Positions 1 through 7,972 of a stretch of DNA of 64,000 bases are shown here, in pieces (position 1 is the first letter of the stretch; each line of letters opens with the position of its first letter). The stretch is from Burkholderia sp. PAMC 26561. GTDB lineage: Bacteria > Pseudomonadota > Gammaproteobacteria > Burkholderiales > Burkholderiaceae. The stretch lies in contig NZ_CP014307.1 of assembly GCF_001557535.2 (NCBI RefSeq), positions 558,001 to 622,000 on the forward strand. The letters run 5' to 3'. Made by a program: the position numbers and the translations under genes. The notes below the pieces were generated by a model. It searched no databases. It had not been told where the DNA came from and saw only the letters and a program-made list of their open reading frames with translations.

Positions 1-590
1 TCGGCGCGAACAAATCAGTGGCAATGCTTTCGGGGATCGATCCCGCACGGCGCCGATTGGGACTGGCCGTTATCGGCCCGGGAAGATTGCTTTCAACATG
101 GTTCGTCAAGGAGGGGAGCGCGCCCGCAACGGGCGGCGTAAGCCTGATCACTTACGACGAATCCACGCACGCGGCATCCGAACACAACGTGCTGTCCGGG
201 TTGGCGAAACCTGTGGGAATTGTCGTGCGAGGCGATGCGGTATCGATTTCGGACCAGGGGAACAACATGATTCTCAAGACCAGCCTTGCCGGATTGCTGG
301 ATCATTCGCAAGCGGGCGGCCTCAAGACGCAAGTGGTGAAGATCAACGGTCCGGATCTGCTTGCCATTGATACAAGCGGTGCGCTCTACACAAAATGCAA
401 CGCAACCGCGGTATGCCGGATCACGCCTGACAACACGGTGACTGAAGTCGCAAACGGTTTCGACGATGCGCGCGGTGTGGCAATCGACCCATTGCACCGT
501 TCGCTTTACGTCGTGGACCGTGCAAAAGGAGCAAACGGCGCCAGCATTTTGAGGATCATTCCGCTGAACCAGGCCGCTGCCACTAACTGA
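1..590 (+). CDS. C-terminal part of an NHL/SMP-30-like beta-propeller protein (5' end outside window)
   Basis: The reading frame is open to the left edge, so the true start lies upstream and only about the last 190 residues are visible. The fragment has three propeller-like blades, each with a turn of the type G-V/I-A/V-I followed by a hydrophobic strand: around residues 63-75 (KPVGIVVRGDAVSI), 110-120 (PDLLAIDTSGALY) and 149-165 (ARGVAIDPLHRSLYVVD). This spacing is that of NHL or SMP-30/gluconolactonase-like repeats. No catalytic residues can be assigned from the fragment. It ends convergently, six bases before the stop of the di-Mop gene, with no terminator hairpin between them. The exact family and function are unknown. 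Confidence 0.5.
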   Translation, partial: GANKSVAMLSGIDPARRRLGLAVIGPGRLLSTWFVKEGSAPATGGVSLITYDESTHAASEHNVLSGLAKPVGIVVRGDAVSISDQGNNMILKTSLAGLLDHSQAGGLKTQVVKINGPDLLAIDTSGALYTKCNATAVCRITPDNTVTEVANGFDDARGVAIDPLHRSLYVVDRAKGANGASILRIIPLNQAAATN

Positions 591-596
591 TCTGAC

Positions 597-1025
597 TTAG
601 TCATCCACGCCGATGATCACGCTCGACGCCTTGAAGATCGCCGTAGCCACCTTGCCGGTCGCGAGCGCAAGACGTTGAGCACTTTCATTCGTGACGATCG
701 CCGCGATCTGCGCGCCGCCCGCTACGGTAATGACGACTTCCGTATTCACGGCGCCCGGCGTGACCGCCGAGATCGTACCGGCAAAGCCGTTTCGCGCCGA
801 CGTCTGGCTGTTGGCCACGTCGACCATCACGATGACCGACGACGCCTTGACCAACGCAAACGCAGCCTTTCCGGCCGCAAGACCCAGGGACGTCGCACTG
901 CCATGCGTAATCACCGAGACAATCTCGAGGCCGTCGTTGGCGCGCAGCACGATTTCGTCGTTCACGGCGCCGTGTTTGACATCCACCACTTCACCCACGA
1001 ATTGATTTCGGGCGCTTGTACGCAT
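597..1025 (-). CDS. Di-Mop (two TOBE domains) molybdate/tungstate-binding protein, ModG-like
   Basis: This 142-residue cytoplasmic protein consists of two tandem molbindin (Mop/TOBE) domains, roughly residues 1-70 and 72-140. Each begins with SARN-(Q/G)F and ends in KASSVI, a clear internal duplication. Such proteins bind molybdate or tungstate oligomers and act as intracellular Mo buffers; there is no DNA-binding domain, so it is not ModE. I placed the start at MRTSARNQF because GGAG lies six bases upstream; the frame continues 30 codons further upstream without a ribosome site. It diverges from the binding-protein gene at 1297, and a ModE-box-like operator sits between them. The role in Mo homeostasis is a family inference supported by the neighbours. 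Confidence 0.85.
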   Translation of the reverse strand: MRTSARNQFVGEVVDVKHGAVNDEIVLRANDGLEIVSVITHGSATSLGLAAGKAAFALVKASSVIVMVDVANSQTSARNGFAGTISAVTPGAVNTEVVITVAGGAQIAAIVTNESAQRLALATGKVATAIFKASSVIIGVDD

Positions 1026-1216
1026 TTTTATCTCCGGTTGCGGCGTCCTCAGGCGGGCATGAACGGCCGCAAGGCAAGAACGCACGTTGTAGTGTGATTG
1101 CCGGTTCGCAGGCAAGCCAGAAGTTTACCTGCGCAACAGGGCGGACGCGAGTCAAATTGCCGCGAAAAACCGCCTTTCGACGTGATGATCGGGTTAGCGA
1201 ACTCCGTATGTCTCAG

Positions 1217-1240
1217 CGTAATATAGCGCCCTTTATTACG
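1217..1240. promoter_or_regulatory. ModE-box-like inverted repeat upstream of the molybdate transport genes
   Basis: The sequence reads CGTAATATA (1217-1225), six bases GCGCCC, then TTTATTACG (1232-1240): 9-bp arms with one mismatch. Arm length, 6-bp spacer and CGT.ATA-type half-site match the layout of the E. coli ModE operator as I remember it. It lies about 57 bases before the binding-protein start. No modE gene is in the window, so the cognate regulator is inferred. Confidence 0.5.
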
Positions 1241-1251
1241 CCCTTTATTAC
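1228..1251. repeat. Perfect 12-bp tandem direct repeat in the mod promoter region
   Basis: GCCCTTTATTAC occurs twice back to back (1228-1239 and 1240-1251). The first copy overlaps the right arm of the ModE-like inverted repeat. It could be a duplicated half-site or part of the core promoter; nothing else in the gap suggests coding function. Confidence 0.8.
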
Positions 1252-1296
1252 CCCTTGGTACCTTTCAACCAGAATCGGAAAACCGTGGAGAACAAG

Positions 1297-2172
1297 ATGA
1301 TCCGTAAGGCAATGGTGTCTGTTGCAGTGATGGCCGGCGCGATGTTCGCGCACACCGCAGTAGCCGACGACAACGTCGTCAACGTCCTGTATGCAGGCTC
1401 GCTCGTGAACCTGATGGAGCGCAGTGTCGGTCCTGCGTTCGAGAAGGAAACCGGTCTTCATTTCCAGGGCTACGCGGCGGGTTCAAACAAGATTGCCAAC
1501 GAGATCAAGGGCAAACTGCGTCGCGGTGATGTGTTCATCAGCGCAAGCCCGAAGGTCAACACGGGTTTGATGGGCGCGGCCAATGGCGATCATGTCGCGT
1601 GGTATGTGACCTTCGCCGAATCGCCGTTAATGATCGGCTATAACCCGCGCAGCAAGTTCGCGGGCGAATTCAAGACCAAGCGCTGGGATCAGGTTCTGCA
1701 GGAACCGGGCATCAAGATTGGCCGCACCGATCCCAAGCTGGATCCGAAGGGCGCGTTCACGGTCGAGATGGTGACGAAGGCGGCCGGCCTTTATCACCAG
1801 CCTGATCTGGTCGAGAACACCCTTGGCGCCGCTGAGAATCCGGAGCAGGTCTTGCCTGAAGAAGCGCTTGTCGGACGTCTGCAATCCGGACAACTCGATG
1901 CAGGTTTCTTCTATTCAACCGAAACGTCGGACCTGAAGATTCCATCCATTCGTCCCGCGCCTGAATTGCAGGCCAAGGCGAGCTACACGCTCGCCATCCT
2001 GGGCGACGCGCCGAATTCAACAGGCGCCACGCGTTTCGTCGACTTCCTGCTGAGTGCAAAGGGACGCGAGTTGCTGAAGGAACATGGCGTCGATGTCATC
2101 AAGCCCGCTGTCACGGGTAACGCGCAGGCCATGCCGCCGTCGCTCCAGGCTGTGATCGACGCGACGCAATGA
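1297..2172 (+). CDS. Periplasmic molybdate/tungstate-binding protein (ModA/WtpA-like)
   Basis: This 291-residue solute-binding protein has a signal peptide (MIRKAMVSVAVMAGAMFAHTAVA, cleaved before DDN). The mature protein opens with NVLYAGSL, the phosphate-loop-like anion site typical of the WtpA/ModA group, and continues with SNKIANEIKGKL..DVFISAS. I chose the start at 1297 because GGAG lies six bases upstream; an in-frame ATG at 1255 lacks a ribosome site and would bury the signal peptide. The stop overlaps the next start as ATGA, so translation of the transporter is probably coupled. Role: capture of MoO4 or WO4 in the periplasm and delivery to the fused permease-ATPase. The oxyanion is inferred from family and the adjacent di-Mop gene; sulfate-like anions are less likely. 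Confidence 0.8.
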   Translation: MIRKAMVSVAVMAGAMFAHTAVADDNVVNVLYAGSLVNLMERSVGPAFEKETGLHFQGYAAGSNKIANEIKGKLRRGDVFISASPKVNTGLMGAANGDHVAWYVTFAESPLMIGYNPRSKFAGEFKTKRWDQVLQEPGIKIGRTDPKLDPKGAFTVEMVTKAAGLYHQPDLVENTLGAAENPEQVLPEEALVGRLQSGQLDAGFFYSTETSDLKIPSIRPAPELQAKASYTLAILGDAPNSTGATRFVDFLLSAKGRELLKEHGVDVIKPAVTGNAQAMPPSLQAVIDATQ

Positions 2173-3992
2173 GGCGCGCCGCTGCGCGACCTTTGTCGTG
2201 GCTCGCAGCGCTGCTCGCGGTCTATCTATGCGCGCCGTTCCTCGCCAGCATTCCGCAGATCGGCGCGGCGGACTGGCAGGGTGTCGACTGGCGCTCGACG
2301 CTTTCGGCAGTCGCGGTATCGGCGGGAAGCGCGAGCGTCGCGTCGCTTGTCATCCTGATCGGCGGCGTGCCGTTGGGGTATCTGCTCGCACGATCCGCTT
2401 CGAAGCGTTCGGCGTTGCTTGGTTTTATCGTGCAGTTGCCGCTTGCGTTGCCGCCGCTGACCAGTGGCGTATTGCTGCTGTTTTTGCTCGGCCCCTATAG
2501 CTGGGTCGGGCAACTGACCGGCGGCAAGCTGACCGACTCGTTTGCGGGCATCGTGCTGGCGGAGACGTTTGTCGCCGCGCCGTTTCTGATCATTGCGGCA
2601 CGCTCGGCGTTTGCCGCCGTCGACCCCATGTTCGAAGACGTGGCCGCAACGCTCGGTCATCGCGCGGGCAGCCGCTTTTTTCGCGTGACGCTGCCGGTTG
2701 CCTGGCCCGCGATCAGCGCCGGTCTTGCACTTGCTTGGTTGCGCGCGTTCGGAGAATTCGGGGCGACCGTGATGGTCGCGTATCACCCGTATTCGCTGCC
2801 GGTGTATACGTACGTGGTCTTCGGCGGACAGGGCCTGCCCGCCATGATGCCGTTGCTTTTGCCTACGCTTGCAATCGCCATTGTGTGCGCGGCACTGTCG
2901 ATCTATAGCCGCAACGGGCGCGTTACGTCGAGCGTGGAATTCGTCAATGCAGACGATACCAATGACCTTTCACAATCACATGCCGCAATCGATACCGACG
3001 ACCGCCGTTTGAGCATCGTATTGAAAAAACAGTTGGGCAGCTTCGATCTCGATATCAAATGGGCGCCGCAAACACGGCGTCTTGCGATCATCGGAACGTC
3101 GGGTTCAGGCAAGTCGATGACCTTGCGCCTCATCGCCGGACTTGAAACCGGACAAACAGCGATGGTGTCGCTGGGAGATGCGTCGTTGACGGGCCTTCCG
3201 CCCGAGGCACGCAAGATTGGTTATATGCCACAAGACTATGGCCTCTTTCCGCACATGACGGTCGCGCAGCAACTCGCGTTTCCCTTGAGCGCAGATGCCG
3301 CCAGCGCGCGGCAATGGGTCGAGCAGCTTGGACTTTCAAGCCTGCTTCAACGCTTGCCGCAGGAGCTGTCGTTCGGTCAGCGCCAACGCGTGGCGCTTGC
3401 TCGCGCGCTGACGCAACACAGTCAGCTTCTGCTCTTCGATGAACCCTTCGCCGCCCTCGATACCCCGCGCCGCCGGCGTCTTCAGCGGTCCCTACGCGAG
3501 CTGCAAAAGGAGATATCGGCGGTGACGGTGATCGTTACGCATGATCCCGATGAAGCTGCCCTTCTCGCCGATGAAGTCCTCCTGATCGAACAAGGCCGCG
3601 TGCTTCAGGCGGGTTCCGTGAGCGACGTGTTCGAGCGGCCGGCAACGCTGCGCGCGGCGCAATTGCTGGGTCTGCACAACGTCGGACAAGGCGTGCTCGT
3701 TGAACCGGGCGTGGTCGAACTGGGTGGATCGTTACGTTTGAGCATTGCGCAAGATAGCGCAATGGGACGCAACGTCATGTGGCGACTTCCGGCGTCGGCG
3801 ATCACACGAGATCAAACGGGCGCGTTCGAGGGCATTGTGGAAAGCATCGAATTGCGTCGCGGCGAGCGCTACGCGCGACTGAAGATCCGGGGCGCTGCAT
3901 TTGACATCCCCACCGATGACCCGCAGATGAAACCCGGCACGCCGCAGCGTTTTGCAATCGATATGAACCGGTTAACCGTTTGGCCCATTTAA
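2169..3992 (+). CDS. Molybdate-type ABC transporter, permease-ATPase fusion (ModB-ModC)
   Basis: One 607-residue chain carries both inner-membrane permease and ATPase. Residues 1-250 are a ModB/CysT-like permease with about five to six membrane segments and an EAA-type loop near residues 157-180. Residues about 278-490 are the ATPase: Walker A GTSGSGKS, Q-loop MPQDYGLF, signature LSFGQRQR, Walker B LLLFDEPFAALD, and the switch histidine in VTHDPDEA. Residues about 520-607 form a TOBE-like C-terminus that may sense oxyanion. The signature has Phe where most ABC proteins have Gly (LSGGQ). A homodimer of this chain would supply both permeases and both ATPases. The start overlaps the binding-protein stop (ATGA). 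A strong hairpin terminator follows immediately. Confidence 0.88.
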   Translation: MRRAAARPLSWLAALLAVYLCAPFLASIPQIGAADWQGVDWRSTLSAVAVSAGSASVASLVILIGGVPLGYLLARSASKRSALLGFIVQLPLALPPLTSGVLLLFLLGPYSWVGQLTGGKLTDSFAGIVLAETFVAAPFLIIAARSAFAAVDPMFEDVAATLGHRAGSRFFRVTLPVAWPAISAGLALAWLRAFGEFGATVMVAYHPYSLPVYTYVVFGGQGLPAMMPLLLPTLAIAIVCAALSIYSRNGRVTSSVEFVNADDTNDLSQSHAAIDTDDRRLSIVLKKQLGSFDLDIKWAPQTRRLAIIGTSGSGKSMTLRLIAGLETGQTAMVSLGDASLTGLPPEARKIGYMPQDYGLFPHMTVAQQLAFPLSADAASARQWVEQLGLSSLLQRLPQELSFGQRQRVALARALTQHSQLLLFDEPFAALDTPRRRRLQRSLRELQKEISAVTVIVTHDPDEAALLADEVLLIEQGRVLQAGSVSDVFERPATLRAAQLLGLHNVGQGVLVEPGVVELGGSLRLSIAQDSAMGRNVMWRLPASAITRDQTGAFEGIVESIELRRGERYARLKIRGAAFDIPTDDPQMKPGTPQRFAIDMNRLTVWPI

Positions 3993-4023
3993 AAAGCCGT
4001 CATTTTTCCAATGACGGCTTTTT
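3991..4023. terminator. Bidirectional rho-independent terminator after modBC
   Basis: AAAAAGCCGTCAT (3991-4003) pairs perfectly with ATGACGGCTTTTT (4011-4023) around a 7-base loop. It has T-runs in both directions, so it can end both modBC and the convergent response-regulator gene. Confidence 0.92.
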
Positions 4024-4043
4024 CCAAGTTCCACAAACGAACC

Positions 4044-4775
4044 TCAAGCGGCCGCTTCCTCTTGCAACATTTGCTGCGTGGCTTCTTCATCGCCATAAAG
4101 ATGCAGCAGGCGATATCCGCTCTTGTACACCGGCTGCAGGCGGAAATGGTTGATCGGCTCGATGCTCAACGCAAGCCGCAGGCGCGATACATGGCTGTCG
4201 ATGGTACGCGTGCTTTCGCGGAACTCGCGTCCCCAGACCATGGCGAAAATGTGGTCGCGCGACAGCACGCGGCCGATGTTCGAGAAGAACAGCAATGCGA
4301 GCCGGAACTGCGTGCCGCTCAACTGCACCGGCTGGCCGCGCACCGTCACGCTTTGCTGGCGTGAATCGAACCGGTACGGACCGAGTTCGGTGACGGCCGC
4401 CGAGTTCGCCGGATAAGCGCGCCGCAGCAACGCCTCGATCCGCGCGCCGAATTCGGCGCTGCGCACCGGGTGCGTGACGAAGTCATCGGCGCCGGCGGTC
4501 AGCGCGCGCACGATGTTGCTCTCGCCGCCGTCGGCGGAAGCGAACATGACGGGAACGCGTTCGCCAATGCCAGAGCGCATCGACTTGACCAGGTCCAGGC
4601 CGGACAAGCCGGAGGAATGCCAGTCGAGGATCAGCATGTCGACGGTCGAGCGCGACAGCGACTTCGACATCGCCAGGCCGTCGCTGAAGGGAATGCATAC
4701 ATGGCCGAGCCGCTCGACGATTTCGCCGACGACATAACGGTGCTGGGGATCGGACTGCAGGATTGCGATACGCAT
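4044..4775 (-). CDS. OmpR-family response regulator with an atypical receiver
   Basis: This 243-residue protein has a receiver domain (about 1-115) and a winged-helix trans_reg_C domain (about 140-235, ending VYKSGYRLLHL). The phospho-acceptor aspartate is present (D51 in LILDW). The conserved lysine after the fifth strand is not: the usual T-K-P reads T-H-P (H102). The first acidic cluster is reduced to a single Asp (D9). Activation may therefore be unconventional. I place the start at MRIAILQSD, where receiver domains normally begin; an in-frame ATG 57 bases upstream also lacks a good ribosome site. No histidine kinase gene is adjacent. A 24-bp near-palindrome lies 65 bases upstream (4840-4863) and may be an autoregulatory site. 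Confidence 0.85.
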   Translation of the reverse strand: MRIAILQSDPQHRYVVGEIVERLGHVCIPFSDGLAMSKSLSRSTVDMLILDWHSSGLSGLDLVKSMRSGIGERVPVMFASADGGESNIVRALTAGADDFVTHPVRSAEFGARIEALLRRAYPANSAAVTELGPYRFDSRQQSVTVRGQPVQLSGTQFRLALLFFSNIGRVLSRDHIFAMVWGREFRESTRTIDSHVSRLRLALSIEPINHFRLQPVYKSGYRLLHLYGDEEATQQMLQEEAAA

Positions 4776-5142
4776 GATGACGATGCCGGTGACGCTGCGC
4801 ACGATGACTTCGGCTTGATGGATCGAAGGCATCGCAGAAGGTCTCGTGAAGCTTCACAAGACCGCTTTGAACGCGCGAATTTTGCGGAGCGGCACCACCT
4901 TGTTCTATCGGACAACTCCCAAACTCCCGGACAACACGGTCACAAATGCTTTCAATATGTCGCGGGAGGTCACTGCTTGTGCCGACTCGTGCCTGCTTCA
5001 GGCGAAACGGCGTTTCGCCGGCGTGCGGTCGGGACCACATATCGGGATGCACGAAAGCAACAGGGCGTGATGCAAAAACCTTGCACGCACATTTCAGGAT
5101 TCACGGAAACGTCGTGCGTTCCAGCTCGTTAAGCTGGGTCAC
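4776..5142. other. Divergent intergenic region with a 24-bp near-palindrome
   Basis: This 367-base gap separates the divergently transcribed regulator and exporter genes. I see no convincing coding sequence. The notable element is GGTCTCGTGAAG (4840-4851) followed directly by CTTCACAAGACC (4852-4863): a 24-bp palindrome with one mismatched pair and no spacer. This is the size expected of a dimeric regulator site. No clear consensus promoter was found. Confidence 0.6.
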
Positions 5143-6555
5143 ATGAACTCGAACCTTCACTCCGCACGCGCTGGACTGAGCACACGTCAGGCGCTGATCG
5201 TCACCACGGCAAGCATGGGCTTCGTGGTCTCTCAACTCGATGTCACCATCGTCAACGTGGCGCTAGCGAGCATGGGACGCGACTTGCACGCGAGCGTCGC
5301 GAGCCTGCAATGGACCGTGGACGCCTACGCGCTCGCCTTCGCGGCGCTGATGCTTTCAGCGGGCGTGCTGGGCGACCGCTTCGGCGCGCGGCGGCTGTTC
5401 GTGGCAGGACTGGCGCTGTTCGGACTGGCGTCGGCGGCATGCGGATTTGCAGCCGATGCCAGCCAGCTCATCGCCGCCCGCGCGTTGCAGGGTGTGGGCG
5501 CCGCCGCCATGCTGCCGAACTCGCTCGTGCTGCTCAACCAGTCCTGCGGCCACGACGACGGCTTGCGGGCGCGCGCCGTGAGCCTGTGGACGGCGGCGGG
5601 CGCAGTATCGATCGCGGCGGGGCCGGTGGTCGGCGGCGCGCTCATCGCGGCGTTCGGCTGGCGCAGCATCTTCTGGGTCAACGTGCCGCTGTGCCTGGTC
5701 GGCATTGCCGCGACCTGCGCATGGATCGCCGATCAAAAAACCGCGCAAAAAGGCCGGGGCGTCGACCTGCCGGGGCAAGTGCTGGCGATCGTTGCGCTCA
5801 CGTCTTTCGTCGGCGCGATGATCGAGCTTCGGCCGCTGGGAATCGCGCATCCGGTCGTTATCGGCGGGATGGTGCTGGCGTTGCTGACCGGAACAGGGCT
5901 TGTTGTGGTGGAACGGCGTGCCCGGGCGCCCATGCTGCCGCCGGCGCTCTTTCGCGACCGCACGTTCAATTCGGCGATCGGGTTTGGCATCTGCGTGAAC
6001 CTGACTTACTACGGCACGGTGTTCGTGCTGAGCCTGTATTTGCAGCGCGTGCTGGGTCTCTCGCCGCTTCACGCTGGGCTCGCATTCCTGCCGCTGACCG
6101 GAGGTTTCCTGTTATCGAATCTCGCGGCCGGCCCGGTCGTGGCGCGCTTCGGTTCGCGGTTGCCAATGATCATCGGCGCATTGATCGATGCCGCCGGCTT
6201 CGCGGCACTTTGTTTTGTCGATGCCCGCACGCCCGTTGCCGTGTTGCTGCTGCCGTTCCTGCTGATACCGACAGGCATGGGACTCGCTGTTCCCGCCATG
6301 ACCACCGCGATGCTCGGAACGGTGGACTCCAGACGCGCAGGCACGGCGTCGGCAGTGCTCAACACGGCGCGGCAAGCGGCCGGCGCGATCGGCGTGGCGA
6401 TTTTCGGCGCTTTGGCAAGTCATGCGGCGTCGGCCGAGACTGCGCAGATCGTGATGGGGGTCAGGCTCTCGGCGGCAATATCGATCGCGATGCTGTTGTT
6501 GGCCGCCGCGATGGCCTGGCGCGTAGTGGAGAACAAAAAGAAAAACCATCGCTAG
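5143..6555 (+). CDS. MFS drug/solute exporter, DHA2 (EmrB/QacA-like) family
   Basis: The 470-residue inner-membrane protein has about 14 predicted hydrophobic segments. The N-terminal segment contains the DHA2 hallmark LDVTIVNVAL; motif A follows helix 2 (GVLGDRFGARR) and the helix-5 antiporter motif is present (AAGPVVGGALIAAFGWR). These features indicate proton-coupled efflux of hydrophobic compounds. No membrane-fusion partner (EmrA) or TetR/MarR regulator is adjacent, so the substrate cannot be inferred. The ATG at 5143 is the only plausible start; the upstream ribosome site is weak. It diverges from the orphan response regulator, which might control it (inference from position only). The C-terminus ends in a basic tail (ENKKKNHR). 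Confidence 0.85.
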   Translation: MNSNLHSARAGLSTRQALIVTTASMGFVVSQLDVTIVNVALASMGRDLHASVASLQWTVDAYALAFAALMLSAGVLGDRFGARRLFVAGLALFGLASAACGFAADASQLIAARALQGVGAAAMLPNSLVLLNQSCGHDDGLRARAVSLWTAAGAVSIAAGPVVGGALIAAFGWRSIFWVNVPLCLVGIAATCAWIADQKTAQKGRGVDLPGQVLAIVALTSFVGAMIELRPLGIAHPVVIGGMVLALLTGTGLVVVERRARAPMLPPALFRDRTFNSAIGFGICVNLTYYGTVFVLSLYLQRVLGLSPLHAGLAFLPLTGGFLLSNLAAGPVVARFGSRLPMIIGALIDAAGFAALCFVDARTPVAVLLLPFLLIPTGMGLAVPAMTTAMLGTVDSRRAGTASAVLNTARQAAGAIGVAIFGALASHAASAETAQIVMGVRLSAAISIAMLLLAAAMAWRVVENKKKNHR

Positions 6556-6649
6556 CGGTGCATCCTACGCGCCGGGAACGTGGGTTGCGAATTGTCTGGA
6601 GCACCTCTCGTGCAACGCGCGGTCCGCAGGCCGCTGGAGGTATCGAACC

Positions 6650-6817
6650 ATGTCCACGCCCATAGATCCGACGCAACTGCCGATAGAACCCGACGCCGAC
6701 GAACTGCTCGATCCCGATGCGCCGCCGAATCCGGACGATCCTGATCTCCCCGACGGCCCTGATTCCGCGACACCGCTCGTTCCCGCTGACCCCAACAACG
6801 GCTCTCCGCGCCTTTAA
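6650..6817 (+). CDS. Small acidic, Pro/Asp-rich protein of unknown function (55 aa)
   Basis: ATG at 6650 is preceded by CTGGAGG with nine bases spacing, a good ribosome site, and the frame runs 55 codons to TAA. The product is extremely acidic and proline-rich: blocks such as EPDADELLDPDAPPNPDDP and LPDGPDS, with no cysteine or aromatic residue, so it is probably disordered. A strong terminator follows 21 bases later. The good start, compact unit and terminator argue for a real gene, but I recognise no family. It might be co-transcribed with the exporter, whose stop lies 94 bases upstream. Confidence 0.6.
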   Translation: MSTPIDPTQLPIEPDADELLDPDAPPNPDDPDLPDGPDSATPLVPADPNNGSPRL

Positions 6818-6840
6818 ATCCCAGGATGCCGCCGTATAAA

Positions 6841-6876
6841 AAATGCCCGGCACGCGAAAAACGCGTCCGGGCATTT
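6841..6876. terminator. Rho-independent terminator, bidirectional
   Basis: AAATGCCCGG (6841-6850) pairs with CCGGGCATTT (6867-6876); the inner ACGCG/CGCGT arms extend the stem and leave a five-A loop. It lies between the small acidic ORF and the convergent 90-residue gene, and can serve both. Confidence 0.88.
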
Positions 6877-6903
6877 CTTCAGTTCAAGATTCGAAGCAAG
6901 TGA

Positions 6904-7176
6904 TCATAGCGTCGTGGTCAATACGTCGCCGGATTTGAGCGCTTTCTCTATCAGCCCGTCGGCCTGGGCCTTGCGCACGGCATCGGCTACAAAAGATTCG
7001 GGCGCCTCGACCTCAGCCTTGATTGCGCTGATGATCCCGGACGCCTCGACGATCACCAGCGATTTCGCCGAATCGGCACGGCTGATGATCACGCGCTGCG
7101 GGCTGCCGCCGTCTGCGATGCTTGCGCAAAATTGCATCGGCTGTCCGTCAATGGTTTGCTCAAAGGTTTGAATCAT
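6904..7176 (-). CDS. Conserved hypothetical protein (90 aa)
   Basis: I recognise no domain. The protein starts MIQTFEQTIDGQPMQF and has an alternating strand pattern (RVIISRADSAKSLVIVEASG) followed by a helical C-terminal half (AVRKAQADGLIEKALKSG), suggesting a small alpha+beta cytosolic fold. The start at 7176 is chosen because the conserved-looking strands begin there; the ribosome site is weak, and the frame stays open 40 codons further upstream. It ends near the shared terminator at 6841-6876. No signal peptide or membrane segment is visible. Confidence 0.5.
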   Translation of the reverse strand: MIQTFEQTIDGQPMQFCASIADGGSPQRVIISRADSAKSLVIVEASGIISAIKAEVEAPESFVADAVRKAQADGLIEKALKSGDVLTTTL

Positions 7177-7318
7177 ATTGAAGGTTCGCCTCTGGTAAAG
7201 GAACGGTAAGTCCTTAGAAGGGGACGCATCATCCATGCCAACCCGCCTGGCGCGCGTCTTTCTTACTATTGAGCGTGAGCCGGGCGGGAGGTTCAACCCC
7301 TGTGGGTAAGTCTGTATC

Positions 7319-7972
7319 TTAGAAACGATAAGTCACGCCGATCTGCACGACCGGATACCAGCGATATTTCTCGACGCGATTCGTAATGTCCTGCTTTTCC
7401 TGATCGATATTCGCCTGCGTGGTGAGCAAACTGTACACCTCCGGCACGAAGTACGACACGTGCGGGCGGCCATATGCCACGCCAAGGTCGGCCATGAAAC
7501 CAAAGCCCTTCGATACCGGTTTGTGCCCATACCCCACGCCAAGATACGGCATGACGCTCGGCAGCCGCACCGTGGCCGATGGCGCGCCCGCAACGGCAGG
7601 AACCGTATCGTCACCGATCTTGAAGTTGCCTTGTGCGTCAGGTACCGCATGCGCCTTCAGTTCGTCGCCATTGATGAGCGCACCGCCCGTCACGCGAAAA
7701 CCGCTATTCGCAAACGGAAACAGGTCGAGATAAAGGCCGCCTTGAATCAGGCTCAGATGCCCGCTGTATTTGGCGCCGTCGACATTGAACGAATGCGAAA
7801 AACCGAGGCCTTCCATTTCAGCATGGACGCCCGCCCAGGAGTTCAGCGAGTAGGCGGCGCCGACACCGCCGCCCAGCGTTCCGCCTTGTATATAGACCTC
7901 TTGCGCTTGGGTCGTCTGCGTTGCCAGCATGGCGATCATGGCGGCCGCCGCCGCGCTCAGGACTGTCTTCAC
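7319..7972 (-). CDS. Outer-membrane beta-barrel protein
   Basis: This 217-residue exported protein has a signal peptide of about 24 residues (ends TQTTQAQ, cleavage near AQA-QEV). Amphipathic strands follow, ending in a C-terminal aromatic (GVTYRF), the usual outer-membrane insertion signal. Gly-rich turns such as GGTLGGGVGAAY and GVGYGHKPVSKGFGF fit a small 8-stranded barrel of the OmpW/OmpA-like kind. I chose a GTG start at 7972 because GGAGAAGG lies correctly upstream; the ATG at 8041 would place 23 hydrophilic residues before the signal peptide. Its 5' region is shared with the divergent motAB operon. Ligand or transport role is unknown. Confidence 0.7.
   Translation of the reverse strand: MKTVLSAAAAAMIAMLATQTTQAQEVYIQGGTLGGGVGAAYSLNSWAGVHAEMEGLGFSHSFNVDGAKYSGHLSLIQGGLYLDLFPFANSGFRVTGGALINGDELKAHAVPDAQGNFKIGDDTVPAVAGAPSATVRLPSVMPYLGVGYGHKPVSKGFGFMADLGVAYGRPHVSYFVPEVYSLLTTQANIDQEKQDITNRVEKYRWYPVVQIGVTYRF

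Noticed and set aside
5310..6665. 451-codon frame overlapping the MFS exporter in another phase
   Set aside because: Arg/Ala-rich shadow translation; the exporter frame has the transport motifs and membrane helices.
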